This document shows positions 1-8,700 of a stretch of DNA of 41,167 bases, in pieces (position 1 is the first letter of the stretch; every line of letters begins with the position of its first letter). Below the pieces are notes generated by a model. It was not told where the DNA came from, ran no database searches, and was given only the letters and a program-made list of their open reading frames with translations. A program made the position numbers and the translations under genes. This DNA is from Thermoplasmata archaeon (GTDB taxonomy: Archaea > Thermoplasmatota > Thermoplasmata > Lutacidiplasmatales > UBA184). The DNA lies in contig JAKAAX010000018.1 in assembly GCA_021802125.1 (NCBI GenBank), positions 1 to 41,167 on the forward strand, written 5' to 3'.

Positions 1-3000
1 CAGGGAGGGAGGGTCGGCGGCGCGGGGGGCGGAGTGACCGGGGGCGCGGAAGGGTCCGGAGGGGTGGGGCTCGTCGAAGGGGTCGTGGGCGCAGAGGGAG
101 CCGCGGGAGGCTCGAGCGCTCCGGGCGTATTCTTCTTACGGCGGACCAGGAGAACGACCACCGCCAGGACGGCGACGACCGCGATCGCGAGGGCGACGTA
201 GACGAGCACGCCCAGCTGGCCGGGGGAGCTTCCCCCTCCGGTCACGGGCAGCGTCCCGTTCCCGACGGTGATGTTCGCCCACCCGGTTCTGGTCACTCCT
301 CCCAGGTTCACCTGGACGGTGAGGACGTCCGAGCCGGGCGTCGGGCCCGCATCGAAGGCCTCGTTCATGGGGTTCAGCTGCGGATTGATGTGGCCGTCGC
401 TCCCCTGGAGCGCCCAGGTGGGAGTGAGGCCGGTCGGGCAGGTCTGGGAGCAGGTGACGTTGGCCGAGAAGAGCTGGGCACCGCCCGGCTTGACCTCCAC
501 CGCCGAAGGATGGATCACCACCGAACGGACGACGACCGCGCTCGTGGTGATGTCGACGGTGCCGGGGCCCCCGACGTAGAACATCCCGTACTGGGAGGCG
601 TTCACGAAGACCGTTTCGGAACCCGCCGTGGGCCCGGCGGTGAAAAGAACGTAGGCGTTGGGGGTGGTGGTGTAGTCGATCGTGCCCAGCCCGTTCGAGA
701 CCGACCAGTAGTACACGATTCCCTCTCCAGGGCCACACGAGAAACGGTACAAGCACTGCGGCTGCGCGGTCAGGTTGACGGTGCCGCCGGGGATCACGCT
801 CACCTGGTAGGGCTGGACGGAGACCCCCATGAGCGTCAGGTAGTTCGAGGGATAGATGGTGATTGACGAGGCGTTGCTGCTGGAGCTCGTCCCCAGCGTC
901 GCTTCCACGTACACCTGGAACCCGGTGGAGTAGGCGTTCGATCCTGCGGTGAAGGTCGCCGTGGGGCCAGAGCTGGAATTGAGGGTCCCCCAACCCGCGG
1001 CGGACATGGACCAGCTGTACGCGATATCTCCGATGGGACAGGCGGAAGAGCAGACCGGAACGGCCACCAGGGCCTGTCGACCTCCCGTGATGATCGTCGA
1101 CGCCAGCGGGGTCAGGTTGAGGGAGAGCAGGGTCGGGAGCGGGCCGGTGACGATGGTGATGGGGACCGGGGTGCTCGCGACCTTGACCCCGGCCATCGAC
1201 GCGTTCAGGAAGAGGGTGTCCTGTCCCGTCGAAGCCCCCGCGGTGAACGTGTTACCCACGGTGTAGTTCCACCCGGACCGCAAGGTGCCCAGGGTGTTCG
1301 AGAGGGTCCAGCTGTAGTTCATCAGGGTGTAGGGACAGGTGAGGCCGTTCGAGCAGGTCGCGGTGGCGCTGAACGCTCGGGCGGTCCCTTCGGCGAGCAC
1401 GGCCATGTCGGGCGCGACCACGACCGACGTGAGGTGGAAAGTGAGGCGCAGGATCTCGATGGCCGCATGGGCATGCCTCACCAGCCCCTGGTAGGCCGCG
1501 GTCACGTTCATCGTGAGGTTCCCGGGATAGGCCCCGGCGGTGTAGCCTCCCTGGGTGCTCCCCCCCCAGTAGGTCCCCAAAGTGGTGTTGCTCACGGTCC
1601 AGGTGAAGAGGGTGCCTAGAGGGCAGGCCGCCAAGCAGGAGACCGTGAAGGTCGTGCTGTTGCCGGCGCCCAGCTGGACGAACGCGGGGTTGATGGAGAT
1701 CTGGCCAAGGTCCGAGGAGCTTCCGAAGATCTGGACCTCGACCTCGGAGCTGCGCAGGGTCTCGCCCCCGACATACGCGTTGACGTAGACCAGCACGTAC
1801 CCGTCGACGGGCCCGGCCGTGAAGTTCACGACGCTTCCCACCGTGGTGTTCAGCGAGCCGTCCTTGGAGGTGTTCATGGACCAGATGTAGGTCACCGGTC
1901 CCGGGCAGGGACCTCCCACGCAGGTGGTGGTGGCGGTGAAGGACTGGGAGCCGGTGGGCGAGAGGATCACGCCGTTCGGGTTGACCGTCACGGAGGCCAG
2001 GATGGAGGTGTACGAGCCGGGGGAGATGAGCGTCACCTCTCCCGATCGGTTCTCCGCGACGAAGAAGGCCCCCACCGCACCGTCCCAGGCGACCCCCATC
2101 GGGATCCCCGTGGGGAACTGCATCGCCGAGACCACCAGGCCGGTGGTGCCGTTGATGATGTCCACCGATCCCATCAGGCTCGTCTCGGCGATCGCCCCGG
2201 TCGAGGGATCGGAGGCCAGGCCGAAGGGCAGGTTGGTCACCGACACGCTTCCCCATTCCTTCAGGCTCGTCGCGTTGACGACCGAGAGGTTCACGGAGCC
2301 CTGATTGGCCACGTAGATCCGGTCGTTGAAGGCGTCGTAGGCCAGGCCCGCCGGGTTGCTTCCCACCGGCACGTGGGCCATCGCCAGATCGGTGGAGTCG
2401 TTGAGCACGGTCATGTTGCTGGTCCCGCCGTTCGAGACGAAGACCAGGCCGCTGTGGGGATCGACCGCGACGCCATCGGCCCCAAGGAAGCCTCCCACCG
2501 TCGTGAGGAGGGTGTCGGTGCTCGCGTTGATGACCGAGACGGTGCTTCCCGCCCCTCCGCCTCCGGCGTTCGCGACGTAGACCATGCCGTTGACGGGATC
2601 GTAGGCGAGGGCGTCGGGGCGCACGCCGGTCGCGACCTTCGCCAGGACCGCGTCGGTGGAACCGTTGAGGACCCAGACGTCGTTGGACGCGCGATTTGCG
2701 ACGAACACGTGACCGTTCGACGGATCGACGGCCACCCCGTAGGGCTGGTCTCCGACCGAGACCGAGCCGGACACTTGCTGGAGCGTCCCGTTGATGGCGG
2801 TGAGGTTGCCCCCCACCGCGCAACAGGGGGCGGTCGCGTCAACCGCCACGAGGACACGCCCGTTGGATGGGTCGTAGGCCACGCCGACCGGGTCGCCGCC
2901 CGTGGAGATGTTGCCGATGCGACAGCCGGTGCACGAGGGACCGATCCCTCCTCCGGCCTTCGCCGCGGGGCTCGCGGCACCCGGACCGGCGAGGTCCCCC

Positions 3001-3185
3001 GAGCTCGGGGCGGGAACGAGAGAGGTGAGGAGCGGGTGGGTCGCCCCAGGCGCTTCCGGAAGCCGGGCGGCCGCCACGGAGCCCGGTCCGAGGCTCGCCA
3101 GCGCGCTGGCCGCCATCAGGACCACGACAAGGACGACGGCAGGCTTCTGAGCGAACAGGGGCCCACAAAGGGTCGGCTCCGCCAT
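1..3185 (-). CDS. Secreted YVTN beta-propeller / Ig-like surface protein, membrane anchored (3' end outside window)
   Basis: About 1061 residues are readable and the frame stays open to the left edge, so the stop lies outside. Residues about 10-30 form a hydrophobic signal segment. Residues about 85-385 carry seven propeller blades of the form NGxVFVAN...VNGST...VPVGxxPxGLAYD. Residues about 390-985 are several Ig-like modules with spaced cysteine pairs (for example CPLG, CSNG) and many N-x-S/T sites. A single membrane helix lies at about 991-1015, followed by RRKK and a Pro/Ser/Thr-rich cytoplasmic tail. The architecture matches the giant protein at 5725-15141 on a smaller scale. The start is the ATG about 25 nt after a TATA-like element; an in-frame ATG four codons upstream (3197) is the alternative. 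It probably acts outside the cell in adhesion or envelope structure (inference from domains). Large open frames on the other strand here are shadows. Confidence 0.85.
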   Translation of the reverse strand, partial: MAEPTLCGPLFAQKPAVVLVVVLMAASALASLGPGSVAAARLPEAPGATHPLLTSLVPAPSSGDLAGPGAASPAAKAGGGIGPSCTGCRIGNISTGGDPVGVAYDPSNGRVLVAVDATAPCCAVGGNLTAINGTLQQVSGSVSVGDQPYGVAVDPSNGHVFVANRASNDVWVLNGSTDAVLAKVATGVRPDALAYDPVNGMVYVANAGGGGAGSTVSVINASTDTLLTTVGGFLGADGVAVDPHSGLVFVSNGGTSNMTVLNDSTDLAMAHVPVGSNPAGLAYDAFNDRIYVANQGSVNLSVVNATSLKEWGSVSVTNLPFGLASDPSTGAIAETSLMGSVDIINGTTGLVVSAMQFPTGIPMGVAWDGAVGAFFVAENRSGEVTLISPGSYTSILASVTVNPNGVILSPTGSQSFTATTTCVGGPCPGPVTYIWSMNTSKDGSLNTTVGSVVNFTAGPVDGYVLVYVNAYVGGETLRSSEVEVQIFGSSSDLGQISINPAFVQLGAGNSTTFTVSCLAACPLGTLFTWTVSNTTLGTYWGGSTQGGYTAGAYPGNLTMNVTAAYQGLVRHAHAAIEILRLTFHLTSVVVAPDMAVLAEGTARAFSATATCSNGLTCPYTLMNYSWTLSNTLGTLRSGWNYTVGNTFTAGASTGQDTLFLNASMAGVKVASTPVPITIVTGPLPTLLSLNLTPLASTIITGGRQALVAVPVCSSACPIGDIAYSWSMSAAGWGTLNSSSGPTATFTAGSNAYSTGFQVYVEATLGTSSSSNASSITIYPSNYLTLMGVSVQPYQVSVIPGGTVNLTAQPQCLYRFSCGPGEGIVYYWSVSNGLGTIDYTTTPNAYVLFTAGPTAGSETVFVNASQYGMFYVGGPGTVDITTSAVVVRSVVIHPSAVEVKPGGAQLFSANVTCSQTCPTGLTPTWALQGSDGHINPQLNPMNEAFDAGPTPGSDVLTVQVNLGGVTRTGWANITVGNGTLPVTGGGSSPGQLGVLVYVALAIAVVAVLAVVVLLVRRKKNTPGALEPPAAPSAPTTPSTSPTPPDPSAPPVTPPPAPPTLPP

Positions 3186-3208
3186 GCCTTTCAACATCTG
3201 GCCGGGGC

Positions 3209-3216
3209 CACATAAG
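3209..3216 (-). promoter_or_regulatory. TATA-like box for the YVTN surface protein
   Basis: CTTATGTG on the minus strand. Its centre is about 25 nt from the ATG at 3185, the spacing expected if transcription begins at or within a few nt of the start codon (leaderless). Confidence 0.45.
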
Positions 3217-3507
3217 GGTGGGTCTTCGTCCAGACCTCCGGTCCGAGGAGGTCCGTAGGGACAGGACCCATCGCTCCCCACGACCTTGGCTGCGGTTGGG
3301 GAGCACGTCGGCGCTTGCGCGCTCCGAGCGGTCATTGACCGAAGGGGGAGCGCAGGTCCGCCGCCCCCCGGCCCGGAGGGCCGAACCATCAGAAGATCCA
3401 GCCGACGGGCCGTGGGCCCATCCTGGTGCGAGGATGAGCCCCCTGACCGTTCTCGGCTATCAAAGGGCGAGCCCGGGCGACCTTGGTGAAGCGCGCGCTC
3501 GGCCTGC
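3217..3507. other. Intergenic stretch with no recognised feature
   Basis: About 290 bases between the toxin gene end and the surface-protein promoter. Open frames here are arginine/proline-rich and look like composition artefacts. No RNA gene or strong repeat was seen. Confidence 0.5.
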
Positions 3508-3828
3508 CTATCCCCGTGAGGCGATATACCGACGATGCTTCTCGTAGATCTCGTCCCGCGTCTCGAACATCTCGAAGTCGGGACGACCTTGGAGGTCCCG
3601 GTAGGTCGCTCGGTGGCCTCCCTTCACCTTGAGCCGCCAGCGTCCGGGCATATCGCGGAGCGGCCCCACGTCGAGGGTCGCGCTCTTGCGCCAAGGATGC
3701 TGGCTGAACTCGGAGATGGTGTCGAGGAAGGCTCGGCGGACCTCGGGGGGGAGGCGGTCGAACTCTCGCTCGGCGGATTCGAGGAGGGTGAATTGCTCCT
3801 TCCAGGTCGCGAGGGCCTTGGAGGGCAC
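3508..3828 (-). CDS. RelE/ParE-family mRNA-interferase toxin
   Basis: 106 residues, the usual size for this superfamily. The family core is visible: an N-terminal helical pair (EREFDRLPPEVRRAFLDTI), then a beta-rich half with L-x-D-M-P-G-R-W-R-L-K-V-K and HRATYRD, ending in the RDEIYEKHRRYI helix. Such toxins cleave ribosome-bound mRNA, or inhibit gyrase in the ParE branch; the sequence alone does not separate the two. The ATG lies 3 nt after the stop of the preceding small gene, the normal antitoxin-toxin arrangement. The gene sits in a small-gene cluster downstream of tRNA-Pro, a common site for such modules. Confidence 0.75.
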   Translation of the reverse strand: MPSKALATWKEQFTLLESAEREFDRLPPEVRRAFLDTISEFSQHPWRKSATLDVGPLRDMPGRWRLKVKGGHRATYRDLQGRPDFEMFETRDEIYEKHRRYIASRG

Positions 3829-3831
3829 CGG

Positions 3832-4068
3832 CTACCGCCCCCTCTGGGTGCCCCAGCCCGGGTGCCTCTTCTCCACTTCCGCGAACTTGGAGCTCCGCTC
3901 CTCTCGCTCGCGTCGCTCGATCTCCGCCACGGTCTCGGGAGGGAGCCAGTCCTCGAACACGGAGAGCAGGAACTCGTCCCAGTTCTTGTCGGAAGGTTTC
4001 AAGCGCTGGAGGAGCGCGATCGTGGAGGCGCGGGCGGGGATGCTGGACATGGGGTCGGCGGAACTCAT
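3832..4068 (-). CDS. Probable cognate antitoxin of the RelE-type toxin
   Basis: 78 residues, acidic and helical. The stretch STIALLQRLKP...NWDEFLLSVFEDWLP resembles short archaeal VapB/RelB-like antitoxins, where a beta strand and a helix form the DNA-binding dimer and the C-terminal half wraps the toxin. The C-terminus is highly charged (EIERREREERSSKFAEVEKRHPGW). ATG 4068 was chosen because AAGGA sits 4-5 nt upstream and a TATA-like box lies about 25 nt upstream; an upstream in-frame ATG at 4134 would add 22 residues of unlikely composition. No recognisable DNA-binding motif is strong enough to name the family, so the call rests mostly on position next to the toxin. Confidence 0.6.
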   Translation of the reverse strand: MSSADPMSSIPARASTIALLQRLKPSDKNWDEFLLSVFEDWLPPETVAEIERREREERSSKFAEVEKRHPGWGTQRGR

Positions 4069-4280
4069 GATTCCTTCATGAATCCGCCGGAGATAAGGAT
4101 AGTGTGCCCTCCGCCGCGTCTCACCAGCGTCCATCCGAGGAGGCGATCGACCGAGAAACCCCGACGGCGGCCTCGAACGATCCAGTCCACTTCGAACGGA
4201 GCCTTAATGCCCTGGTTGGCAGTGTCCCATCTTGCGGGCCACGTAATTTCTAGCGTCGAACTAGCGGTTCGTTCACCCAA
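4065..4280 (-). CDS. Possible small protein preceding the antitoxin, unrecognised
   Basis: 71 residues from a TTG start. The composition is protein-like (TLEITWPARWDTANQGIKAP, FSVDRLLGWTLVRRGGGHTI) and its TGA overlaps the antitoxin ATG by the four bases ATGA, an arrangement typical of translationally coupled archaeal genes. An in-frame GTG at 4190 is an alternative start. It begins only about 30 nt after the 3' end of tRNA-Pro. Against it: weak start codon, lower third-position GC than neighbours in the first half, and no recognised domain. It may be a remnant of an integrated element. Confidence 0.35.
   Translation of the reverse strand: MGERTASSTLEITWPARWDTANQGIKAPFEVDWIVRGRRRGFSVDRLLGWTLVRRGGGHTILISGGFMKES
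4091..4098 (-). promoter_or_regulatory. TATA-like box upstream of the toxin-antitoxin pair
   Basis: CCTTATCT on the minus strand, centred about 26 nt from ATG 4068. It lies inside the possible 71-residue upstream gene, so the pair may have its own internal promoter. Confidence 0.35.
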
Positions 4281-4309
4281 AAAGCGGTGAATTTGAACAA
4301 GGAGTGGGA

Positions 4310-4384
4310 TGGGGCCGTCCGAATTTGAATCGGAGTCTCTTGCACCCCAAGCAAGAAGGATGGTCCAAGCTACCCCACGGCCCC
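4310..4384 (-). tRNA. tRNA-Pro (anticodon GGG)
   Basis: Acceptor arms GGGGCCG and CGGCCCC pair perfectly with discriminator A. The anticodon stem CTTGC/GCAAG encloses loop TTGGGGT, giving anticodon GGG. The T arm is TCCGA-TTCAAAT-TCGGA. The D arm is GGGT...ATCC with one wobble pair. No intron is seen and the CCA tail is not encoded. Confidence 0.93.
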
Positions 4385-4414
4385 ATCAGGGTGCGGCGGG
4401 CACCTCCGGGGCGT

Positions 4415-4422
4415 TCTTAATG
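4415..4422 (-). promoter_or_regulatory. TATA-like box for tRNA-Pro
   Basis: CATTAAGA on the minus strand, about 34 nt upstream of the mature tRNA 5' end and the only AT-rich octamer in a very GC-rich upstream region. Confidence 0.4.
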
Positions 4423-4555
4423 GTACGCCTCGGGGCGCGCCACGGTCGGCCCCGAGGAGAAGGATGGGCCGCCTCGGGAGGGTTCGGCGGGAGGAACGCC
4501 GGTGAGACTACCGGCTCCCCCGCCCGGGTCCAACTGAGGGGTTGTCCTCCCGGGG

Positions 4556-5239
4556 TCAGAGTTGGAGACGCTGGTACGGCGACCGCCACTGGCCGTAGCG
4601 GAGGGTCATCTCGATCGCCAGGGTGATGGCGAAGAGCGCGACGGGGAACGGGTCCTCGGCCTCCTCCATCGAGACGTCGTGGGTCTCGACGGCCATCACC
4701 TCGGTATGGACCGTGGCCACGGGGTCGTCGTAGGCGTCGAGGAGGCGGACGTCCCCGTGGTGCTCTCCCGGCGCCATCTTCAGAACCGGTCGACCCGTAG
4801 GTGAGTCCAGGATCCCCTCCTGACCCTTGAACGAAAGGAACATCCGGACGGTCTGGTCGGGGCTGGCGAGGCAGTAGATCGAGGCGTTCTCCTCGTTGGC
4901 GACGGCCTCCTTGTACCGATGGTACCCCATGTGAACGAGGTTGCGCGTACCCTCCGCATGGTGGTCCTCCGTACGCTGGCGCCAGAGGAGCGCGAGCGTC
5001 GTGCCGGGCGGGCCCTGGACCGTCCAGGCCCCGTTCTGGAACCACTCCACAAGACCTCGGCGGTTCTTCTGGGCATCCTCGACGAAGTACGCCTCCACAT
5101 CCTTCCTATCTCGCTGGAGCGAGAAGCGAGGCAGTCCCAGGACCCCCCAGGCCTGGGCGAGGTCGCCCGTCGCGAAGTTCTTGTCGTCGAGAGCGGCGGT
5201 ATCGATGCTCGGAGGGGCGTAAGGAGCCCGGTCGACCAT
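4556..5239 (-). CDS. Conserved-looking hypothetical protein, 227 residues
   Basis: Not recognised. From residue 1 the frame has steady high third-position GC and balanced composition: a charged N-terminal helix region (DRKDVEAYFVEDAQKNRRGLV), then W-rich beta segments (WFQNGAWTVQGPPG; TLALLWRQRTEDHH), then strands such as RPVLKMAPGEHHGDVRLLD and DDPVATVHTEVMAVE. The alternating strands around residues 90-190 loosely recall the LURP-one/scramblase barrel, but no diagnostic motif is present. A C-terminal helix (VALFAITLAIEMTLRYG) is hydrophobic but short for a membrane span. Start 5239 fits a TATA-like element 25 nt upstream; ATG 5263 and ATG 5347 (with an AGGAGG upstream) are in frame. It is flanked by tRNA-Pro and the divergent giant surface-protein gene. 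Confidence 0.65.
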   Translation of the reverse strand: MVDRAPYAPPSIDTAALDDKNFATGDLAQAWGVLGLPRFSLQRDRKDVEAYFVEDAQKNRRGLVEWFQNGAWTVQGPPGTTLALLWRQRTEDHHAEGTRNLVHMGYHRYKEAVANEENASIYCLASPDQTVRMFLSFKGQEGILDSPTGRPVLKMAPGEHHGDVRLLDAYDDPVATVHTEVMAVETHDVSMEEAEDPFPVALFAITLAIEMTLRYGQWRSPYQRLQL

Positions 5240-5259
5240 GCTGCTCCCAAGTGCGGAGG

Positions 5260-5267
5260 TCATAGAT
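5260..5267 (-). promoter_or_regulatory. Possible TATA-like box for the 227-residue protein
   Basis: ATCTATGA on the minus strand, centred 25 nt from ATG 5239. It resembles the CTTCTATG element before pus10. If translation really begins at 5347 this element is irrelevant. Confidence 0.3.
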
Positions 5268-5698
5268 GTGCGCTTGGGCTGGCTCGCGGCCCAGGCCCTG
5301 GGGTGCTCGCTTGGTCCCTCCCCCACGGCGAGCCCGTGCGTCGACATGCCTGCCCCCCTCCTTCGAAACCGCGACCCTCCCTGCCCCTGGGGTATCGACG
5401 CACCCTCGCCCCAGGCCACGCGGGCCGGGTGCTCCACCGGGATCCCGTAGATCGCGAGGGGGCCTCCATGCCCTCGTGGGAGTCCCGTGGAAATGTGGGG
5501 TCGAGGTCGTCCACCCCAGGGATGGCACCCAGCATGTTCAGTCCATCTGGCACGGTTTGGACCGCGGGGCGGAAGTGGTCGCACCAATGCGGATCGTGGT
5601 CAGGAGCTGAACCCTAAGGGGGGAGGATTCCGCGATGCAGCTCTGCCCCGCTCCCGGTCGGGGGGGGCGCTCGTACCAGGACGGGGCACGGACCATTG
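5268..5698. other. Divergent intergenic region
   Basis: About 430 bases between two divergent genes. Its left part may belong to the 5' end of the hypothetical gene (alternative start 5347). The rest is GC-rich with runs of G and no convincing gene or RNA. The promoter of the giant gene is at its right end. Confidence 0.45.
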
Positions 5699-5706
5699 TT
5701 ATATTA
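5699..5706 (+). promoter_or_regulatory. TATA box for the giant surface-protein gene
   Basis: TTATATTA, a good archaeal box A in a GC-rich context, with its centre about 23 nt from ATG 5725. This supports a leaderless or nearly leaderless transcript and decides the start. Confidence 0.65.
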
Positions 5707-5724
5707 GCAGACTTTCGACCTGCA

Positions 5725-8700
5725 ATGACTCGCGACCGCTCTCGCTTGTTGTCGGACCAGGCCGCCGTCGACCACACCCTTACGGTCCACGAATCCCCCG
5801 GTCGTTGGTGGCGATGGTTGTCCGTCGTGATCATGCTCCTCATGGTCGCCTCGGCCCTATCGGCCACGGGGCTGGCAGGTCACGCGGGGTCCCCCAAGCT
5901 TCCCGTGGGTGCATCGCCCCTGAGCTCGGTCGCTCCCCAGGGCGGATCGCGGTCGGTCGCGCCGTTCGCCGGGGCCGACGCGGTCACGAGCCCGTCATCC
6001 TCGTCCTCGGTTTCGCTCCGGGCACCGACGGGATCACCGGGGTCGACCCCTTCCGCCTCCCCGCACCCAGGATCTCCTCTCCCCCCAGCTCCCTCTCCGT
6101 CTCCCGCTCCCGTCCGGCCGACCTCACCGTCGACGTCGGCGACCTCTCAGCCACCCACCCCCGCACGGGGTTCCCCAGACCCCGCCTCGGGCCATGCCCC
6201 CAGGCTGGCTGGCCCAAACTCTCCCGAGACCTCCTCGGCGATCTCATCGTGGACCCTCTCGTCCATCACCGGTCCCCTCCCCGCCGCAGAGACCGCCACG
6301 GGAGGCGGCGCCGTCCCGAGCTCCACGATCACGTTCGCGGCGTCGAACCCCGGCGAGGTCGTCTTCACGGCCGCGCCGTGCACGGCGAGCTCCGCCGGCG
6401 CGTTCAACTGCGCGCTGACCGTCAAGGCCTCCCCGAACACCGCCCAGACTTTCACGGCGAACGACGGGACCGGGCCGGTCACCTCCTCGAACGCCTTCAC
6501 CGCCATCCCCACTTGGTCCCTCTCTCCCACCACCGGGACCCTCCCCGCCCCCGTCACCGCCACGGGCACCGGGTTCGCATCGAACGCCGGGGTCCTCTTC
6601 GCGGCGACCCAGCCCTCGCAGACCTCGCTCTCCGCCTCTCCCTGCACGAGCTCCGCCACGGGTAGCTTCAGCTGCGCACTGACCGTGACGGTCGCTCCGA
6701 ACATCGGCGAGACCTTCACCGCCACCACCATCGCCACGATCCCCGTCGCGACCCAGCCGGTGGGGCTGGCGTTCGATTCGGCGAACAACGCGGTGTACGT
6801 GGCGAACAATGGCGCGGGCCTCGTGAGCGTCATCTCCGAGGCCACCGAGACCGTCACCGCCACCATCGCCGTGGGAGGGGCCCCCGTGGGGGTGGCGGTC
6901 GACGCCGCGACCAACACCATCTACGTCGCGAACTGGGGTACGAACAGTTTGGACGTGATCAACGGCGCCACCAACTCCCTCATCACCACGATCCCCGTGG
7001 GAACCACGCCGGATGGAGTAGGGGTCGACAGCGCGACCGACACCATCTACGTCGCGAACTGGGGCTCGAACAGCGTGAGCGTGATCGACGGCGCCACCAA
7101 CACGGTCATCACCGTGGTGCCTGTAGGAACGGGGGCCGGTTGGTTCGGGGTGGACAGCTCGACCAACACGATTTACGAATCCAACAACAACGGGCAAAGC
7201 GTCAGCGTGCTGAACGGCGCCACCTACGCCGTCATCGCCACCATCCCCGTGCAGAACTGTCCCGTTCAAGTGGGAGTGGAGACGGTGACCAACATGGTCT
7301 ACGTCGCCAACTTCTGTTCGGACACGGTGAGCGTGATCAACGGTGCGACCAACAGCGTGACCAACGTCATCCCGGTGGCCACGAGCCCCTGGGGGGTCTG
7401 GGTGGACGGGGCGACGAACACCGTCTATGTCACGAACAATAACGCCGCCACGTTGAGCTTGATCGACGGTGCCACGAACTCCGTCACCACCACCTTCGGT
7501 GTGGGTTCTAATCCGGAGGGCGTGGAAATGGATCCCAGCACCGGCAATGTGTTCGTCGCGAACTACGGGTCGAACAGTGTGAGCGTGATCAGCGCCGCGA
7601 CCACATCTTCCAACGCCTTCACAGCCGCCCCGTCCTGGTCCGTCTCTCCTACCAGCGGCGTTCTTCCCGCCACGCTCACCGGCACCGGGACCGGCTTCCA
7701 ACCCAACGCGGCGATCACCTTTGCCGCCACCAATCCTGCTCAGGTGGCGCTCACCCAGACCCCCTGCACCAGCAACGCCGCGGGGAGCTTCTCCTGCGCA
7801 CTCACCGTCACCGTCTCTCCCAACGTTGCCGAGACCTTCACGGCCGGCGACGGGACCAACACCGTCACTTCCTCTAGCGGATTCACCGCCTCCCCCTCCT
7901 GGTCCCTCACCCCCAAGAGCGGCACCCTCCCCGCAGCGATCACCGCAACCGGGACCGGCTTCCAACCCAACGTGGCGATCACCTTTGCCGCCACCAACCC
8001 TACTCAGGTGAGCTTCACCCAGGGCCCCTGCACCAGCTCCGGCGCGGGGAGCTTCTCCTGCGCCCTGAGCGTGACCTCCTCACCGAACGTGGCGGAGGCC
8101 TTCACCGCTAGCGATGGGACCAACACCGTCACCACCTACTCCGTCACGGCGACCATCAACGTAGGCATCAACCCAAACCAGACCGCTGTGGACACAGTTA
8201 CCAACACCATCTACGTGGCGAACCGGGATTCGAACTCCATTAGCGTGGTCAATGGGGCCACCAACACGGTCACCGCGACCATCGGCGTGGGATCGTACCC
8301 CACGGGGGTCGCGGTGGACGATGCGACCGACACGATCTTCGTGGCGAACTGGGGCACGAACACCGTCACTGTGATCAATGGCGCAACGAACACGGTCACC
8401 GCCACCATCCCCGTGGGAAACAATCCCACCCGGGTGGCGGTCGACAGTTCGACGGACACGGCCTACGTCACGAACTTTGGCTCGAACACCGTCGGCGTGA
8501 TCGATGGCGCCACCAACACGGTCACCACCTCCATCCCCGTGGGAACGAACCCGCTAGGAGTTGACGTCGACACCCCAACCGACACGGTCTACGTGACCAA
8601 CTACGGCGCGAACAATGTGAACGTGATCAACGGGGTCACCAACCTCGTTACCGCCACGATCCCTGTGGGATCGATCCCCACATTGGTGGGGGTGGACAGC

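Noticed and set aside
1252..2823. Long minus-strand open frame (523 codons) within the first surface protein
   Set aside because: Arginine/glycine/histidine-rich product with no domain; the true frame here reads YVTN blades and Ig modules.
6244..7965. Long open frames antisense to the giant gene, also at 8554-9636, 10036-12075 and 12883-14619
   Set aside because: Repetitive HGDRGDDGVGG-type or arginine-rich products that mirror the coding repeats on the other strand.
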